Assembly: GCA_000827265.1 (NCBI GenBank)
Contig: KN834885.1
Span: 19,581 to 83,580, forward strand
Length of the DNA: 64,000 nucleotides
Source of the DNA: Collybiopsis luxurians FD-317 M1
Lineage: Eukaryota; Basidiomycota; Agaricomycetes; Agaricales; Omphalotaceae
Direction: 5' to 3'
Part shown: positions 45,718 to 57,115 of the stretch, piece after piece
How positions within the stretch are numbered: the stretch's first letter is position 1
Layout: each line of letters starts with the position of its first letter
The notes under the pieces: model-generated
The model's database searches: none
What the model was told of the DNA's origin: nothing
Seen by the model: the letters and a program-made list of their open reading frames with translations, nothing else
Translations under genes and position numbers: made by a program

Positions 45718-46625
45718 ACTGACGAGCTCTGATATCCTGTACGATATTCATTGACTGATGTAACCATTCTCTCACTTGTATATCCCGGATTGGACAGTTC
45801 TGTTGAAGAGTCAACCTCCATGTTGCGTTGACGCGTCTGAGAGCCAGTATTGACGAAAAAAAATTAACCACTGAGCAGCCATTCTCAAGAAATGGCATCA
45901 AGTGCCTGTCGCACACGGTCATGTGAGTAGCACGTTGGCGATGCCGCAACGCGTGCTAATGATTAACATTCTCTCGTTGGAACGATCCAGACCGGAATTT
46001 TGTCGAAGAGTCGACCTGCATGTTACATGTTACGGCCGACACGATCTGGAGCTAATGCTGCCGATACGAATCAGATCATCCTGGTTCTTAATCCTTGCTG
46101 ACGCCCTCAAATTGTGTCTCAGCAAATGAAAAGACAATTTTTTTCTTACTTTGTACGGCTGGTCCCGAGGGCCATTTCAGAAATAGAATTCATCGGTGCC
46201 AAACAAATGATGAAGCTGCCGACTTGCATACGTCCATGAAGCGAAGGGAGCACTCGGAGCAACGCGATGCCTCAAGCGAAACTGAGCTTCCAATGAGTAT
46301 TGTTCACTAATCCTGCACCGAAAATATCACCGCTAGTCGAGGGTACATTATTTGTTAACTGAGTAGGCATTTCTTACCATTTTTGTAAATTGTGAATGTA
46401 GATGTGTACACTATTAGTGTATCTCGTCTCAAGCTCAGGGGACGAGAACAATTTAGTAGATCTTCTCTCGGCTATGCCCAATCGGCTGACTCTGCGGAGC
46501 ATTGAAGTCAGCCTTGTTGATTCTTCTTTTTTTTCTTTGTCAGGAACAGCTGACAGAGCTATTTACGGAGAACATGTCTTCAAATACCAGACTGTGAATG
46601 AAAGGGTAATCAACCCGCCTTACTC
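45718..46625. other. Intergenic, with a diverged short repeat
   Basis: No gene is recognised. Sequences around 45755-45840 and 45955-46040 share 'ACATTCTCTC..TTG', 'CCGGA-TT', 'TGTTGAAGAGTC-ACCT-CATGTT' style blocks, suggesting an old duplication about 200 bp apart. The remainder shows nothing identifiable. Confidence 0.4.
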
Positions 46626-48899
46626 ATGTTTCTTCCTTTGATTCTCCTTCTAATCCTGAACCTGTCACCTCAGCATCATGTATTCGCCACTCTCTATCAG
46701 CATATCCAGGAGCTACCCCCTACTAACTATGATTTTGTTGTTCTTGGAGGCAAGCCAAATTTTACAATCTCAAGAACGGTTGACTTAACTTCTAAAACTT
46801 AGGAGGTCCTGCGGGATGTGTTGTAGCCAACCGACTGTCCGAGAATCCAGACTTTAAAGTCCTGCTTTTGGAAGCTGGAGGATCGTACGTTCTCCCAAGT
46901 CGCGCTTGCCAAAATGTCTTCATGTGCCTGCTCCAATTAGAAACGAGGGAATACTTTCCATCGAAGTTCCGTTTTTCGTAAACGAAGGGAAGATCCCCAA
47001 GGATATTGAATGGAACACCGTATGTAACTATTTTTTTTAGAAGAGCGCATCTGCTCACCTTCTGATAGACAACAATTCCTCAGCCTTCAATGAACAATCG
47101 TTCCCTCAATTTCCCTCACGCTTTTGTGCTTGGTGGAAGCACATCGCATAGTAGGTTTTCTTCCCTTTCTCGGAGAGTATGAACGCCTGTACATCTGCGA
47201 TGACGTAGATAATATGATTTATTCCCGTGGCACAAAGGATGACTGGGATCGCTTCGCTCAGGTGACCGGAGACGAAGGCTGGTCATGGGATAGCATTCAG
47301 TCGTTCATCGCTAAGGTACACAATCCTTGTCACAAATAGAACTCCCTCATATTTCAGTCTAGAACGAGCGTTGGACGCCACCCGCGGATAATCGAAATAC
47401 CACTGGAGAGTTCGATCCTGCGGTCCACAGCACCACTGGTATTAACGCAGTTTCTCTCGCGGGTTTCCTTCTTCCACTAAACTCAGTGGCACTGAAAGCC
47501 TCCCAAGAGCTCGGCGGCATCTTTTCGTCCATCCTCGATCCTAATGCAGGAAGTTCCCTTGGGTTTAGTAAGTAGATCACTATTACGGTTGAGCCTGACG
47601 CTCACATTCTCATACAGGCTGGTTGCAGTTCACCATCAACGGTGGCCTGCGGAGTAGTGCTGCAACCTCGTATCTAGCTTCCGAATTTTTGAAAAGATCT
47701 AATCTTCATGTTCTGATCAATGCTCGAGTATCCCGCGTGTTAAATTCGGAAGCTGAACCCACGACATTCCGAGCAGTCGAATTTGTACATGATTTGAACG
47801 GTGAGAGTTATCACAATTTCGAACTCAATCGGCTGAAATGCCATCTCTGAAGGTCCAAAGTACCAAGTAAACGCAAGCAAGGAGGTCATTATATCCACCG
47901 GCTCAATTAACACTCCTCAGATTCTCATGAACTCGGGTATTGGCGACTCTGACTTCTTATCCTCTCTCGGCATTAATCCTCTGGTGCATCTACCAAGCGT
48001 CGGTCAGAACATGTCTGTGCAGCCTATCCTCGGGAATATCTGGAACGTGAACCCAGACGCACAGACACTCGACGTGATCTCTCAGAATGAAACTGTTTTA
48101 GCCCAACTTCTGGAAGAATGGATGGAGAAGAAACAAGGACCCCTGGTGGATTCTGGTGGAAGTCAGGGAGTGAGCTTTAGGTTCAACAGTAGTATATTAG
48201 AAGCCATTGGGGAGGATCCTTCGTCGGGCCAAAACAGCCCACATGCAAGCTTTCAGTTGGTAGGGGGGACAATTTCAAACACTCCTTCCACAGGCAAGTT
48301 TCTAGGCATTTATACGACAGTTTCGTGTCCAACTTCGCGTAAGTATAATGATTTGCTTCAATTGAATTGGATCAGTTCCCAAAGAGACTACTTGTAGGAG
48401 GCACCATTATGATCAACTCTACCAATCCATTTGCCCCACCTGTTATCGACCCGAAACTGCTCTCAACCGACTTCGACATCACAGCAATGCGAGAAGCTGT
48501 CGAAACGGCTTTTGTCTTCCTCTCTGCTCCCGCGTGGAAGAATTTCATTGCTGAACCTACTACTGCTCTTGCGCAAGCTGTAGAAAGTGACCAGGCACTC
48601 AATGAATATATTAGAAATAATGCTTCACCAACCGCACATGTCATAGGAACTGCTAGTATGACATCCCCCGATGCGGATTATGGTGTGGTCAATCCTGATT
48701 TGAGCGTGAAGGGTCTGACTGGTCTGCGAGTGGTGGATTCATCAATCTTGGTGAGTATAGAAGAACGACTAACAGTTTCTAAGCTAAGTAGTATTCGTAC
48801 TAGCCGTTTCCCCCGTCTGGGCAAACGCAAGCGCCTGTGTATATTTTGGCGGAACGCGCATCTGCATTGATAAAGGAAAAATGGGGAAGTAATGCTTAA
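46626..48899 (+). CDS. Secreted GMC oxidoreductase (AA3, aryl-alcohol-oxidase-like)
   Basis: A flavoenzyme of the glucose-methanol-choline family, which oxidises alcohols and yields H2O2 (family knowledge). A signal peptide ([21 protein letters not shown]) precedes the FAD-binding motif [20 protein letters not shown] and VLLLEAGG. Next come [23 protein letters not shown] (GMC signature 1) and [19 protein letters not shown] (signature 2). The C-terminal block is [44 protein letters not shown]. The final motif reads [17 protein letters not shown] where most homologs have S-A-H/N-T-Q, so the second catalytic His/Asn seems to be Gln. The first His is kept. The first intron (46750-46802) has a GC donor. 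The stop is at 48897-48899. No frame break was found. Confidence 0.88.
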
Positions 48900-49980
48900 T
48901 ACGCATGTTCATTTCACCGTCATATGTAAATGTTCCAGACTTCACTTCGACTTTGTTTGTACGACATTATATTCCGACGTTCACCAAGGATATCAATCAA
49001 CCATTCCCTTCACACCATCCCAACACTGACTGAAAAGAAGATATAATATCTGATTTTTGATGAGCCCGGTCGAGAGAAATGGGTATCCCTATGTCCGCTC
49101 AAATGTCCGGAGTAATGACTTAGAGGAGATCTTCATTCCAACTTCAACCGCGCGTGCCAGACAATTAATAATTAAATCAGCTATTACAGCCTACGGCGTA
49201 CGGAAAGCATGCGGATACTTCGAGCGTGATGTAGGCAGCCGTTGAGCTCATACTACTTACACCTGAAACTCCTCGATGTATTGTTGATGTACTATGACAT
49301 ATCTACTATCTGTAACTTGACTACGCGTGGCATCGCTGTTTGACGAATGGAAAGTTCGTATAGCAGTGGCCGCAGCCTTCAGTGGGCGTCCGGATGAAAG
49401 CAGTGTTGATCTACAGATGATGCATTCCGATTCTGCGGCTTCTGCTTCTTTTGGATTATTGAAGGGAGTCATATTACATAGGCATTGGAACAGCCCAAGA
49501 ATCAAGATAAGAGTTGATTCCATTCTAGTTATTTTACTCACGAATAACCCGGAAAATGATCAGAATAAGCGACGAATAATAAACCCTATCAGTATTCCTG
49601 CAGCTGTCGACCAGATGAATTATCATTTATGAGATGTGGCAACTTCGAGTGCTGCCGAAGTGCCGCATATACCTAGGATTCATGAACCCACGGGGAGCCC
49701 GAGATATCTGGAGAATACAATTTGTTAGAGCCAGTGGAGAAGAAAACATTCTGAAATGAGGAACGATCTGAAGTAAGTGCTTCGGAGGAGTACTAGGGAG
49801 GGGGGGAGGCACTAAACATTTTGAGAAGGACTAAACCATAAATGGATGATCCAGCCTGATTAATGAGACAGGTAAACATTCATCTGGGACACGATAGCAA
49901 ACAGTCAAGACGGGTAGATTACTGCAAAATCCACAGGTGAAAGGAGCGGCAAAATTTCGGGAGCCAAGAATGATAGATGT
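48900..49980. other. Intergenic, no gene seen
   Basis: Short frames only (for example 49327-49632 plus, 49627-49812 minus), without recognisable motifs or splice continuity. The region borders the telomere-like repeat element that follows. Confidence 0.45.
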
Positions 49981-50369
49981 TGTGTCAAACACCCAATGCC
50001 ACAGCTATTGTTCACAATCTTTGGTGCTACCAAACAAACGATTGTGAACAGTCCTTTGGTAACTACTGGTGACCACCCTAAGATCAAGCAATGTTGCAGG
50101 CAGTTCCCGTTAGGGCTAGCATAGCTAGCCCTAACATGTGGGAACTGTCTGCGACATTGCCAACAAATGGCTCTATCGGGGGGTCAGGTAGGTGGTTAGA
50201 TGGTTAGGGTTAGGGGTTAGGGTTAGGTTAGGGTTTAGGGTAGTTATATCTGATCTTATCTATTTTAGGGTGGCCTCGGCTGGTGCGACCAAAGGATTGT
50301 GCACAAACATTCATTTGGTAGCACCAGTCAAATTGTGCACAATATCTGTTGCAGGGGCTCTGTCAAACT
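49981..50369. mobile_element. Inverted-repeat element with telomere-like array and large hairpin, copy 2
   Basis: The left part (about 49981-50072) and right part (about 50280-50369) are diverged inverted copies of each other. Read on the minus strand, the left gives ACCAAAGGA-TGT-CACAA, then TTTGGTAGCACCA, then TTGTG-ACAAT; the right gives the same blocks on the plus strand. Between them are a ~32 bp stem hairpin (50089-50159) and a run of TTAGGG/TTTAGGG units (50197-50239). The stretch from the array to 'GCAGGGGCTC' is shared with 3771-3888, with an extra ~35 bp insertion. It has no coding capacity. Confidence 0.65.
50089..50159. repeat. Large imperfect hairpin with TTAGGG/CCCTAA at its tip
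   Basis: Outer arms 50089-50108 and 50140-50159 pair at 18 of 20 positions. Inner arms GTTAGGGCTAGC (50109-50120) and GCTAGCCCTAAC (50124-50135) pair perfectly around a 3 nt loop. Only a 4 nt bulge separates the outer and inner stems on the right side. Confidence 0.85.
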
Positions 50370-50665
50370 TGTTTTGAGCGAGCTGCAGCCGCGCTTGAGT
50401 GCGCGAACTTCCCGGTCTTTGAATCCAATGACATTCCCGATACGACAAGATAAAGACCCAAATGTGAATTGAAAGTTATAGACACTTCATCCGAGCAGTC
50501 AATACGACTGACAATGAGCCTGTACAGAATCATTACTACAGTGTTAAAATTTTAAGACTGTGATTGCAAGCTCTGATGAGATATTCCCAGCAATAGTGGC
50601 AGTGACATTATGATGGAATTAAGTTCAACTCGAATTTGATAGTGTGTATAAAAGAAAGAGATACA

Positions 50666-51992
50666 ATGAAGACTAGACAAGTGCCTTTCACTTTACCCAT
50701 GACTCCAGAAGAACAACAGAACATTGCCTCTTATGCCTCTGGGATTTGCCAAAACATTGTTTCTAATATAATGGTGGGAGCAACCGGCTTTGGTATGTAT
50801 GATCTGATCATTTTGAGACACTCTTCTATTCCGGCTTACTTCTCTTAGGTATGACTATTCTGGGAATAGCCATTGCTATGCACATCCTAGTGTAAGGAAT
50901 ACAAGAATCGCTCCTCACCTTGTGGACTTACGTGACGGATTGGGGTTTCTCAATCAATAGGATCAAAACCTGGAGTCGTGCGCGGATCACACTCCTGCTT
51001 TGCCTGGTTATAACATTCATTGCCTTGATCTGGAGTATTTTTGCTGGTGTAGCATACCCACTCATCCAGGGCCAGGTTATTTTTGTTAAGATCAAATCAG
51101 ATGTGCAAGGAGGAATCAAAGTCCAAGCCCAGAAATCAACCAACGAAATTTTGTTTCTGTATTATATAAATAATTGGAGTTTAACAGTTTCTGTGAGCTG
51201 GGTCATAGTTGTGTTCATTTCTTACACTATGGCCTGACTCTGCTGTCAAGGGAATTCTCAGTGATTCCATTGTAGTTTGGAGAGCATGGCTTTTGTTTCA
51301 GCATAGAAGGTTTTGGAAGATGGCACTCTTATTTCTCATGATTGTGAATATTGGTATGTTATAAACAGACTGACGATAACATGTTTGGCATTTAGTAACC
51401 ATTTGTATAACTTCACTGTACAGGAATCAATATTGCAGATTGCATACTGGATAACATTGAGATTAATGGGCTAGAATCTAGTTCCAGCACAACTTTGGAT
51501 TGGCTATCAGTCGTGGTTTCTTTGGCGATCAACATGTTTGCAACTGGTTTGACGGCATGGAAGGCATGGCAAGTGCTTCAAATTTTTTGCATGCAGTCCC
51601 CCTTCATTTACAATTCATTGGGCTTTACAGGGATCACCATTGTACTATGAAAGCAGCTGCATTTCACAGAAGAACTAGGGTTCAGAATATCCTACTTCTC
51701 TTAATTGAGTCTGGGGCAATATATTGTACAATACAGGCCCTTTTCTTGATCATTGAACTGCTAAACATCTATGATTCTTCAACTTTTGGTATTGGTTTGA
51801 GCCTCAGTGAGCAGATTATCAGTTCTATGTTCACTCTTGCTTCTGTGAGTCTCATCTCTGCTATCCCAAATTGGCAATAAATTGATCTGCTACTGATAAT
51901 CATTGTTATAGGCATGGTATCCTATTGCAGTAGTTATTTTGATCAACATAGATAATGGAAACAAATCTGGCCCATCTTTGCACAGCGCGTAA
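50666..51992 (+). CDS. Multi-pass membrane protein of an uncharacterised basidiomycete family
   Basis: The start is ATG 50666 (MKTRQVPFTLPMTPEEQQN). Exons joined by reading frame give: SNIMVGATGF-GMTILGIAIAMHILV; then IKTWSRARITLLLCLVITFIALIWSIFAGVAY; SGILSDSIVVWRAWLLFQHRRFWKM; a NIADCILD segment; TLDWLSVVVSLAINMFATGLTAWKAW; RRTRVQNILLLLIESGAIYCTIQALFLIIELL; and AWYPIAVVILINIDN. The stop is at 51990-51992. The WRAW, TA-KAW and L-ESG-IYC motifs mark a common mushroom family of roughly seven-span proteins with no known function. The intron between GCATG and GATCAC (51569-51630) has a GCAAGT donor. The gene is more AT-rich than its neighbours and sits right next to the repeat element. Confidence 0.75.
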
Positions 51993-52504
51993 TTCCGCAA
52001 AATAAGTTTGCTGTAGCTCTGCATAGTGACTTGCGGCGGCGGCTTTCCCGAGCCAAGAGACTCATTGAACTGAAATTTCCACTGTATGTAATCTTTCGTC
52101 ATCTTGCTACCTTTAAATTCTCTGTAAAGTACAATAAAGATTAGGCCAGTCTTGTCTCAAAATGTATGAACATTTGATAAACAAGCTCAATGCCCAAGTG
52201 GCTCGCCGCTCCATCATCCGCTTGCTAGTTCTTAAACTTCCTGGAATCTTTCTTTGAAAGTTACGCTGTCAAAGATAGCATTTCCAAAACTCAGCGTCAA
52301 TTATTGAAATTCTGAGTGGAGAGATCTCTAGATACATTCTCCTAGTTCTTTCAGTAAAACTGTAGATTGAACTACTGAAAAATGAAGGCATGATAAATGA
52401 TTTAGGTACCATCTTACACTAGTACTAATGCGCAACCATCTAATGGTCCAAGAAATCCATGTAGAAAATTTAGAGTACACAAGTATTTCATCTACCAAAA
52501 GAAA
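51993..52504. other. Intergenic between converging genes
   Basis: AT-rich spacer between the stop codons of the plus-strand membrane protein and the minus-strand reductase. No feature is seen. Confidence 0.5.
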
Positions 52505-55500
52505 TCACTCCAAAAACTTGGACTCCTTCCAGTTGGCAACCCATTTTCCAATCAATTCTTTCGTAAGCGGAGGCGAAGACCGAATACTCTCCGCAACGGC
52601 CCGAGTCTTATCAGTGAGGAACACCATGGGCTGACGATACCCGCCACTGTATCTCGTACGGAAGAACGGCTAAAACGAATATACAAAGCATCAGAAAATA
52701 ATTGTTACCCCAGTCCATGGAGCCAACGGAGCCAACACAACAAGGACACTCACCAAAAGCTTAACGGTCGGATTCCGCTCTCCATCCTGATCAGATCGAC
52801 CCAGCCGCTCAACCCACTCCATAGGCCCCAATCGTTCGAACTTGAGCCCAGCCTCCTCTAGCGAATCCAGAATGTCACCCCAACTTGCGCTAGTATCAGG
52901 ATTCACAATGTGGTACACGATAGACTTTGGAGTAATCGGGTTCAGGACAACTTCTGCTATACCTCGTCCGGCAAAGTCGACCGGGAGCCATGAGGGATGC
53001 TGTAAGGGTGCATGCAAATCGATGAGTTGAGCAAAGAGCCGGAAGGAAACTAATCAAAAGGCAAACTTACTTCTGGAGTAGTAGGGAGCGCCCCGATAGT
53101 GTTGGCACTCTTGAACATGAGTGGCCATGCTGAAACGACGCGTAAGACGTCGTCGCATCGCCTCCACGAACAACGGGATGTACGTACCTTCCGTCTCATT
53201 CCATACACCGCTAGAGAAGCATACTCTCAACATTCGCAGATGATGATGATGAACGGGCAGCACTCACTTCAGAGAATCACCAACCATCTGGCCAATCCGA
53301 AGCACACCAACAGACAACTCTGTGCCCTCCGCCGCCCTCTGACATAACTTCTCAACTACCCATTTACTCTGCGCGTAACCTGTACCGGCCGCAGTAGATG
53401 GTGATGGAGGATAATCTTCAGCGCAAGTAGCATCGGGGGAGCCTTGGCGACAGCTGATCGAAGAGCTAAAGTAGAATACAGCAGGATCGGCATAGGGTGA
53501 CTGGAGGCAAAGATTCATTAAATTGAGCGCTCCTCCTACATGTTCGTCGAACGAGTCAATGCTGAGAGCGAAATTGACCGGCCAAGCGTTCTATTCAAAG
53601 TACAATACGCAAATTAGCTAACGCGTCGCCGTGCCAACAAGAAAAAACTCACATGAATCACATCGGTCACTTCCGCTCCAATCGACGCGTACTCTTCCTC
53701 CGTTAAACCGAGCAAAGGCGCGTTAGGGTTCGCCGCGTAAGAATCAAAAGTGTTATCATCAGGCAATGGCAACCTTCTCATTTTAAGAGATTCCTTGACG
53801 CGCTCTCGGGATTCTGCGTGTGACTTGGCGCGCGAAAGACATACGACCTTGCGCACTGAGGGTGACTTGGTGAGCTGATGAAGTATATGAGCACCTAGGG
53901 ATCCAGTAGCGCCAGTAAGTACCTGTATGAGAACGTCAATTGAGTGAATCGTAATAGAGACGAAGAAAGATACGCACCACCACGCGGGCATCTTTAGGCT
54001 TCGGCTTAGCATCAGCACTGGGCTTGTGAGTCTCAAATTTAGCGGCCCATTTTTGCAACATTGCCAGCATCTTTGCCTCTCTGCTCGAGGAAGACTGGAC
54101 CACTCCCGCCTGAATCGAGAAAATATGATCTGCTAACCTGTTCGTAAAAACAAAGTTAAAGTTCAATCGACAAAAAAGCCCGAAGGGGAACATACTGTTC
54201 CACCGAAGGATATTCATAGACGACTTGAAAGAATGTATGTTGAGGGTAAGCTTTGAAAATCGACTGAGAGAGAAATTTACCGTTTTGACCAAGCGCATGG
54301 TCACCAAGGTCCAACTCCTTCTGACAAATATTCCGCACTCGAGTGCCTTGAAGGGAATCAACGCCAAAGGCGAATAGATCAGCCTTTTTGTCGAGAGTAG
54401 AAGCTTTCCTATACCCGAGAGTTCTGATAATGGTCTGTAGGAGATAATCTTCGAGTTCGGCTTTTGTAGAATGACGGATCTTCTCCATATCGGATTGACC
54501 AGCTTCAAAACGGGCGTAGATGTCCTCTGCAGAAGTGAGAACGAGATTCATTATTCAAATCGTCGCGTCAGGGGTATTCAAAAGTAGAGAAGCTTACCAA
54601 TGGTATCCTTGAATTTGACATAGCAAGCTGGACGGAGAATGCTCATCTTCGTGGCTACAGGGATTTCAGTTCCATATCTGCAAGAAAGAAAGACTTGAGC
54701 CATATGGCGGGATTGAGGGAGGTAAGTGGACGGCTAACGGAAGGAACCCAATCATTTCTGGAAGTATACGGGAATGCGTAGGGGCTTCAGCGTTGGCTTC
54801 TTCAATTACAGGCCAGATCATCTGTATGAGCTCGGCTTCGGTCATGTCCTTAGCGAGCTCTGAAGGTAAAATCAAGCACCCTGTCTGGGGCTTTCCAGTG
54901 CCGAAAACAATAGCTGATGTAGGACATTAGTCGAGAACCTTGCATCTTGGAAGACAGAGAATACCTTCAGCGACATAAGGACTATTTCCGCGTATACAAA
55001 GCTCCATAGGTACTGCAATCAGACAGTCAATAGGTGTAAACAACACCACGAACCAGACCGTCACACACCTGGATTAGTCTTCTCGCCCAATATATGAACG
55101 AGAGTATCATCAAGGCGACCTAGGTACCTATATCGATCCTTCTCCTCTGGATGACGCTGGAAGAGATCTTTTGTCGCAAAGGATCCATCCGGTCTATTCG
55201 AAACAATCTACGAAACGCGTCAGACCTCACTCAAGCTCGTGCCGGACCACAACTTGCCTTTGAAGGATATCCATCTTTGACGATGCATTCGAACGTATTG
55301 TTGCCTTGAGATTCCATTACCATATAGTGCTTGCTAAGAGCGGTTGGTCGAACCCAATTCCACTTCCTGTCCTTTGAAAAGTCACGCTCTGAATTCATTA
55401 TGGTCCCGGTCTGCATAGACGACTTAACAGGATGTATGGAAAATGTCGAGTCTCGTACCTCGGTTGTCCCGTAGATACTGATAATGTTCACTCCTGCCTC

Positions 55501-56718
55501 AGTAAGACGTGTGCCCAGATCATCCTAATTGACACGGGTGAGCGATAAATGGGGACAGGGAATGGATATTCCATACTGGAAGAGGAGCCCCTGCGTAGCT
55601 AACGACGTCGAATGATGAGAGCATCTTGACACCCTCTGGAGTCTCTCCGAGCAACTGAGAGGATCAACATGAACAAAGGCAAGAAGGTGATGTAAGGGCT
55701 ACAGTACCTTGATGACATAGGGAACAGCAAAACATTGTCGGGTATCGGGAGATAATGCGTGAACTGCGCAGATATTCGCAGCAGTCAGAGGTAGATGAGG
55801 GGGAAACAACGTGAAAGGCCGTCCCGGATACATGCAACGAAAGCTGACAAGTATGACTTAGTTATCTGGTAGCGACACTGACAGAAAAAACCTACAGGGC
55901 AAAGTGTCCATATCCATGAAAGACTGGTAGAGTACTAAATCCAGTTTTGTTTTGGTTAATTGCAATGTTGGCTATCAGACCGTAGTGGGTAGCGCGGATG
56001 GGCTTGGGGAAACCGGTCTATAACAGGAATGCTCAAACCTCTATTTCAGTATCATTGAGGGAACAACCTACCGAACCAGACGAGTGAATATATATAGCAG
56101 GTCGAGATACCTCTTGGTCAGGAGTGAGAGCGGCTGGAAAAGGTTTGATAGCAACACTGGCTGCTCCTTCAGGACCCCACAGAGGAAATCGCTTATCTTC
56201 GACAATATCGATATCGATACCCTCAGCTTTTAGCATGGCCTGCGCTTCCTGAGCAGTTTCTGTGAACTTTGGACTGTAAATTAGATGAGTCGCGTCGGTA
56301 ATCTTGGTCAGATGAGCGACGGCAGGGACCGAGTTGTTCACAGAGAGAAGCAAAGCGGTGAGACCCATCTTTGCCAGAGCGAGTTCCAAAAGGGTTTCGT
56401 CGACAGACGATGTGACCAGAACGGCGATGGTTCGTACGGGCGGAATTTCACCTGAAGCGACTTTGGGCGCAATCCCCAGCGACGAGTAGTGCCAAGCAAG
56501 TCGGTCTACTGCTCTGAGCATATTAGAGTACCTACAGAAAACTTTGAGCTCTTGCAAGAGCACACACAATCGAACAAGACGTACGTGATCGAGCGCAGCT
56601 TAAGGGCACCATCTGGCTCAGGAATTCCAGTGTAAACAGCTGAATCATCGGGCTGCTCGCGAGCACGAATATCGAGGAGCTCGGTGGTAGACTTGGCTAT
56701 GAAATGAACTGCGGGCAT
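52505..56718 (-). CDS. NRPS-like adenylate-forming reductase (A-T-TR)
   Basis: Activates a carboxylic acid with ATP, loads it on a carrier domain, and reduces it with NAD(P)H to an aldehyde or alcohol (known for Lys2-like and basidiomycete NRPS-like reductases). The start is ATG 56718 (MPAVHFIAKSTTELLDIRARE). The adenylation domain has YIHSSGS joined to TGFPKPI across an intron (core A3, near 56010-56095) and the NIISIYGTTE block (about 55460-55490). The carrier domain has FAFGVDSLQGTRVR with the phosphopantetheine Ser at 54354-54356. The reductase domain has VLTGATGSLGAHIL (NAD(P)H binding, near 53900) and GYAQSKW (Tyr-x3-Lys catalytic pair, near 53370). The C-terminus ends WKESKFLE, stop at 52505. 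There is no condensation domain. The substrate cannot be told. It is divergent from, and shares a promoter with, an MFS transporter. Confidence 0.9.
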
Positions 56719-56860
56719 ATTGAATGGCTGGGATAAAAACTGGAGATTTCTCGAATATCCATGTCTGTTTTAAAACATTGGGGAATCAAGGAAGATCGCG
56801 GATATCGGACCGTAAAACGAAAATCGGGAGCGGGCCGCCAGGGAGGGGCTGCACGGCCGC

Positions 56861-56888
56861 GGGGTTGTGGGGGTGCGGGGGTGCGGGG
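56861..56888 (+). promoter_or_regulatory. Candidate G-quadruplex
   Basis: Four runs of 4-5 G separated by loops TTGT, TGC and TGC meet the usual G4 pattern with very short loops. The tract lies mid-promoter between the divergent genes, with further G runs just upstream (56825-56848). Confidence 0.7.
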
Positions 56889-57065
56889 CTGAGCTTTATT
56901 GGTTATTCTCCCCATCAGCAGACTATATTTAGAGATATGCGGAAATCGTCTGCAGCGTCGTCCTCATACCAAGCGTTTGTTAAACAGGTTGGAGTTTGGT
57001 GACCCTTGCCCTTATCCGGACCGTAAGCTTACCTCCTGATCACCAGGGCAAGAAAATATTGACAC

Positions 57066-57071
57066 TATATA
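57066..57071 (+). promoter_or_regulatory. TATA box of the MFS transporter
   Basis: TATATA lies 45-50 nt upstream of the ATG at 57116. Confidence 0.5.
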
Positions 57072-57115
57072 GGCCGAGGCTGCTCAACTTAAAAACTGTC
57101 CCTTAGTCTTGAACC

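Larger units (their letters stand above)
56719..57115. promoter_or_regulatory. Shared bidirectional promoter of the NRPS-like and MFS genes
   Basis: The 397 bp between the two divergent ATGs contain a G-quadruplex candidate (56861-56888), an inverted CCAAT box (ATTGG, near 56898-56902) and a TATATA box (57066-57071) about 45-50 nt before the transporter ATG. Divergence from one short region suggests co-regulation. Confidence 0.65.

Noticed and set aside
56724..57002. Plus-strand 92-codon frame in the shared promoter
   Set aside because: It covers the G-rich tract and the 5' end of the opposite gene, and its composition follows the G runs. No motif is seen; it is best explained as chance.
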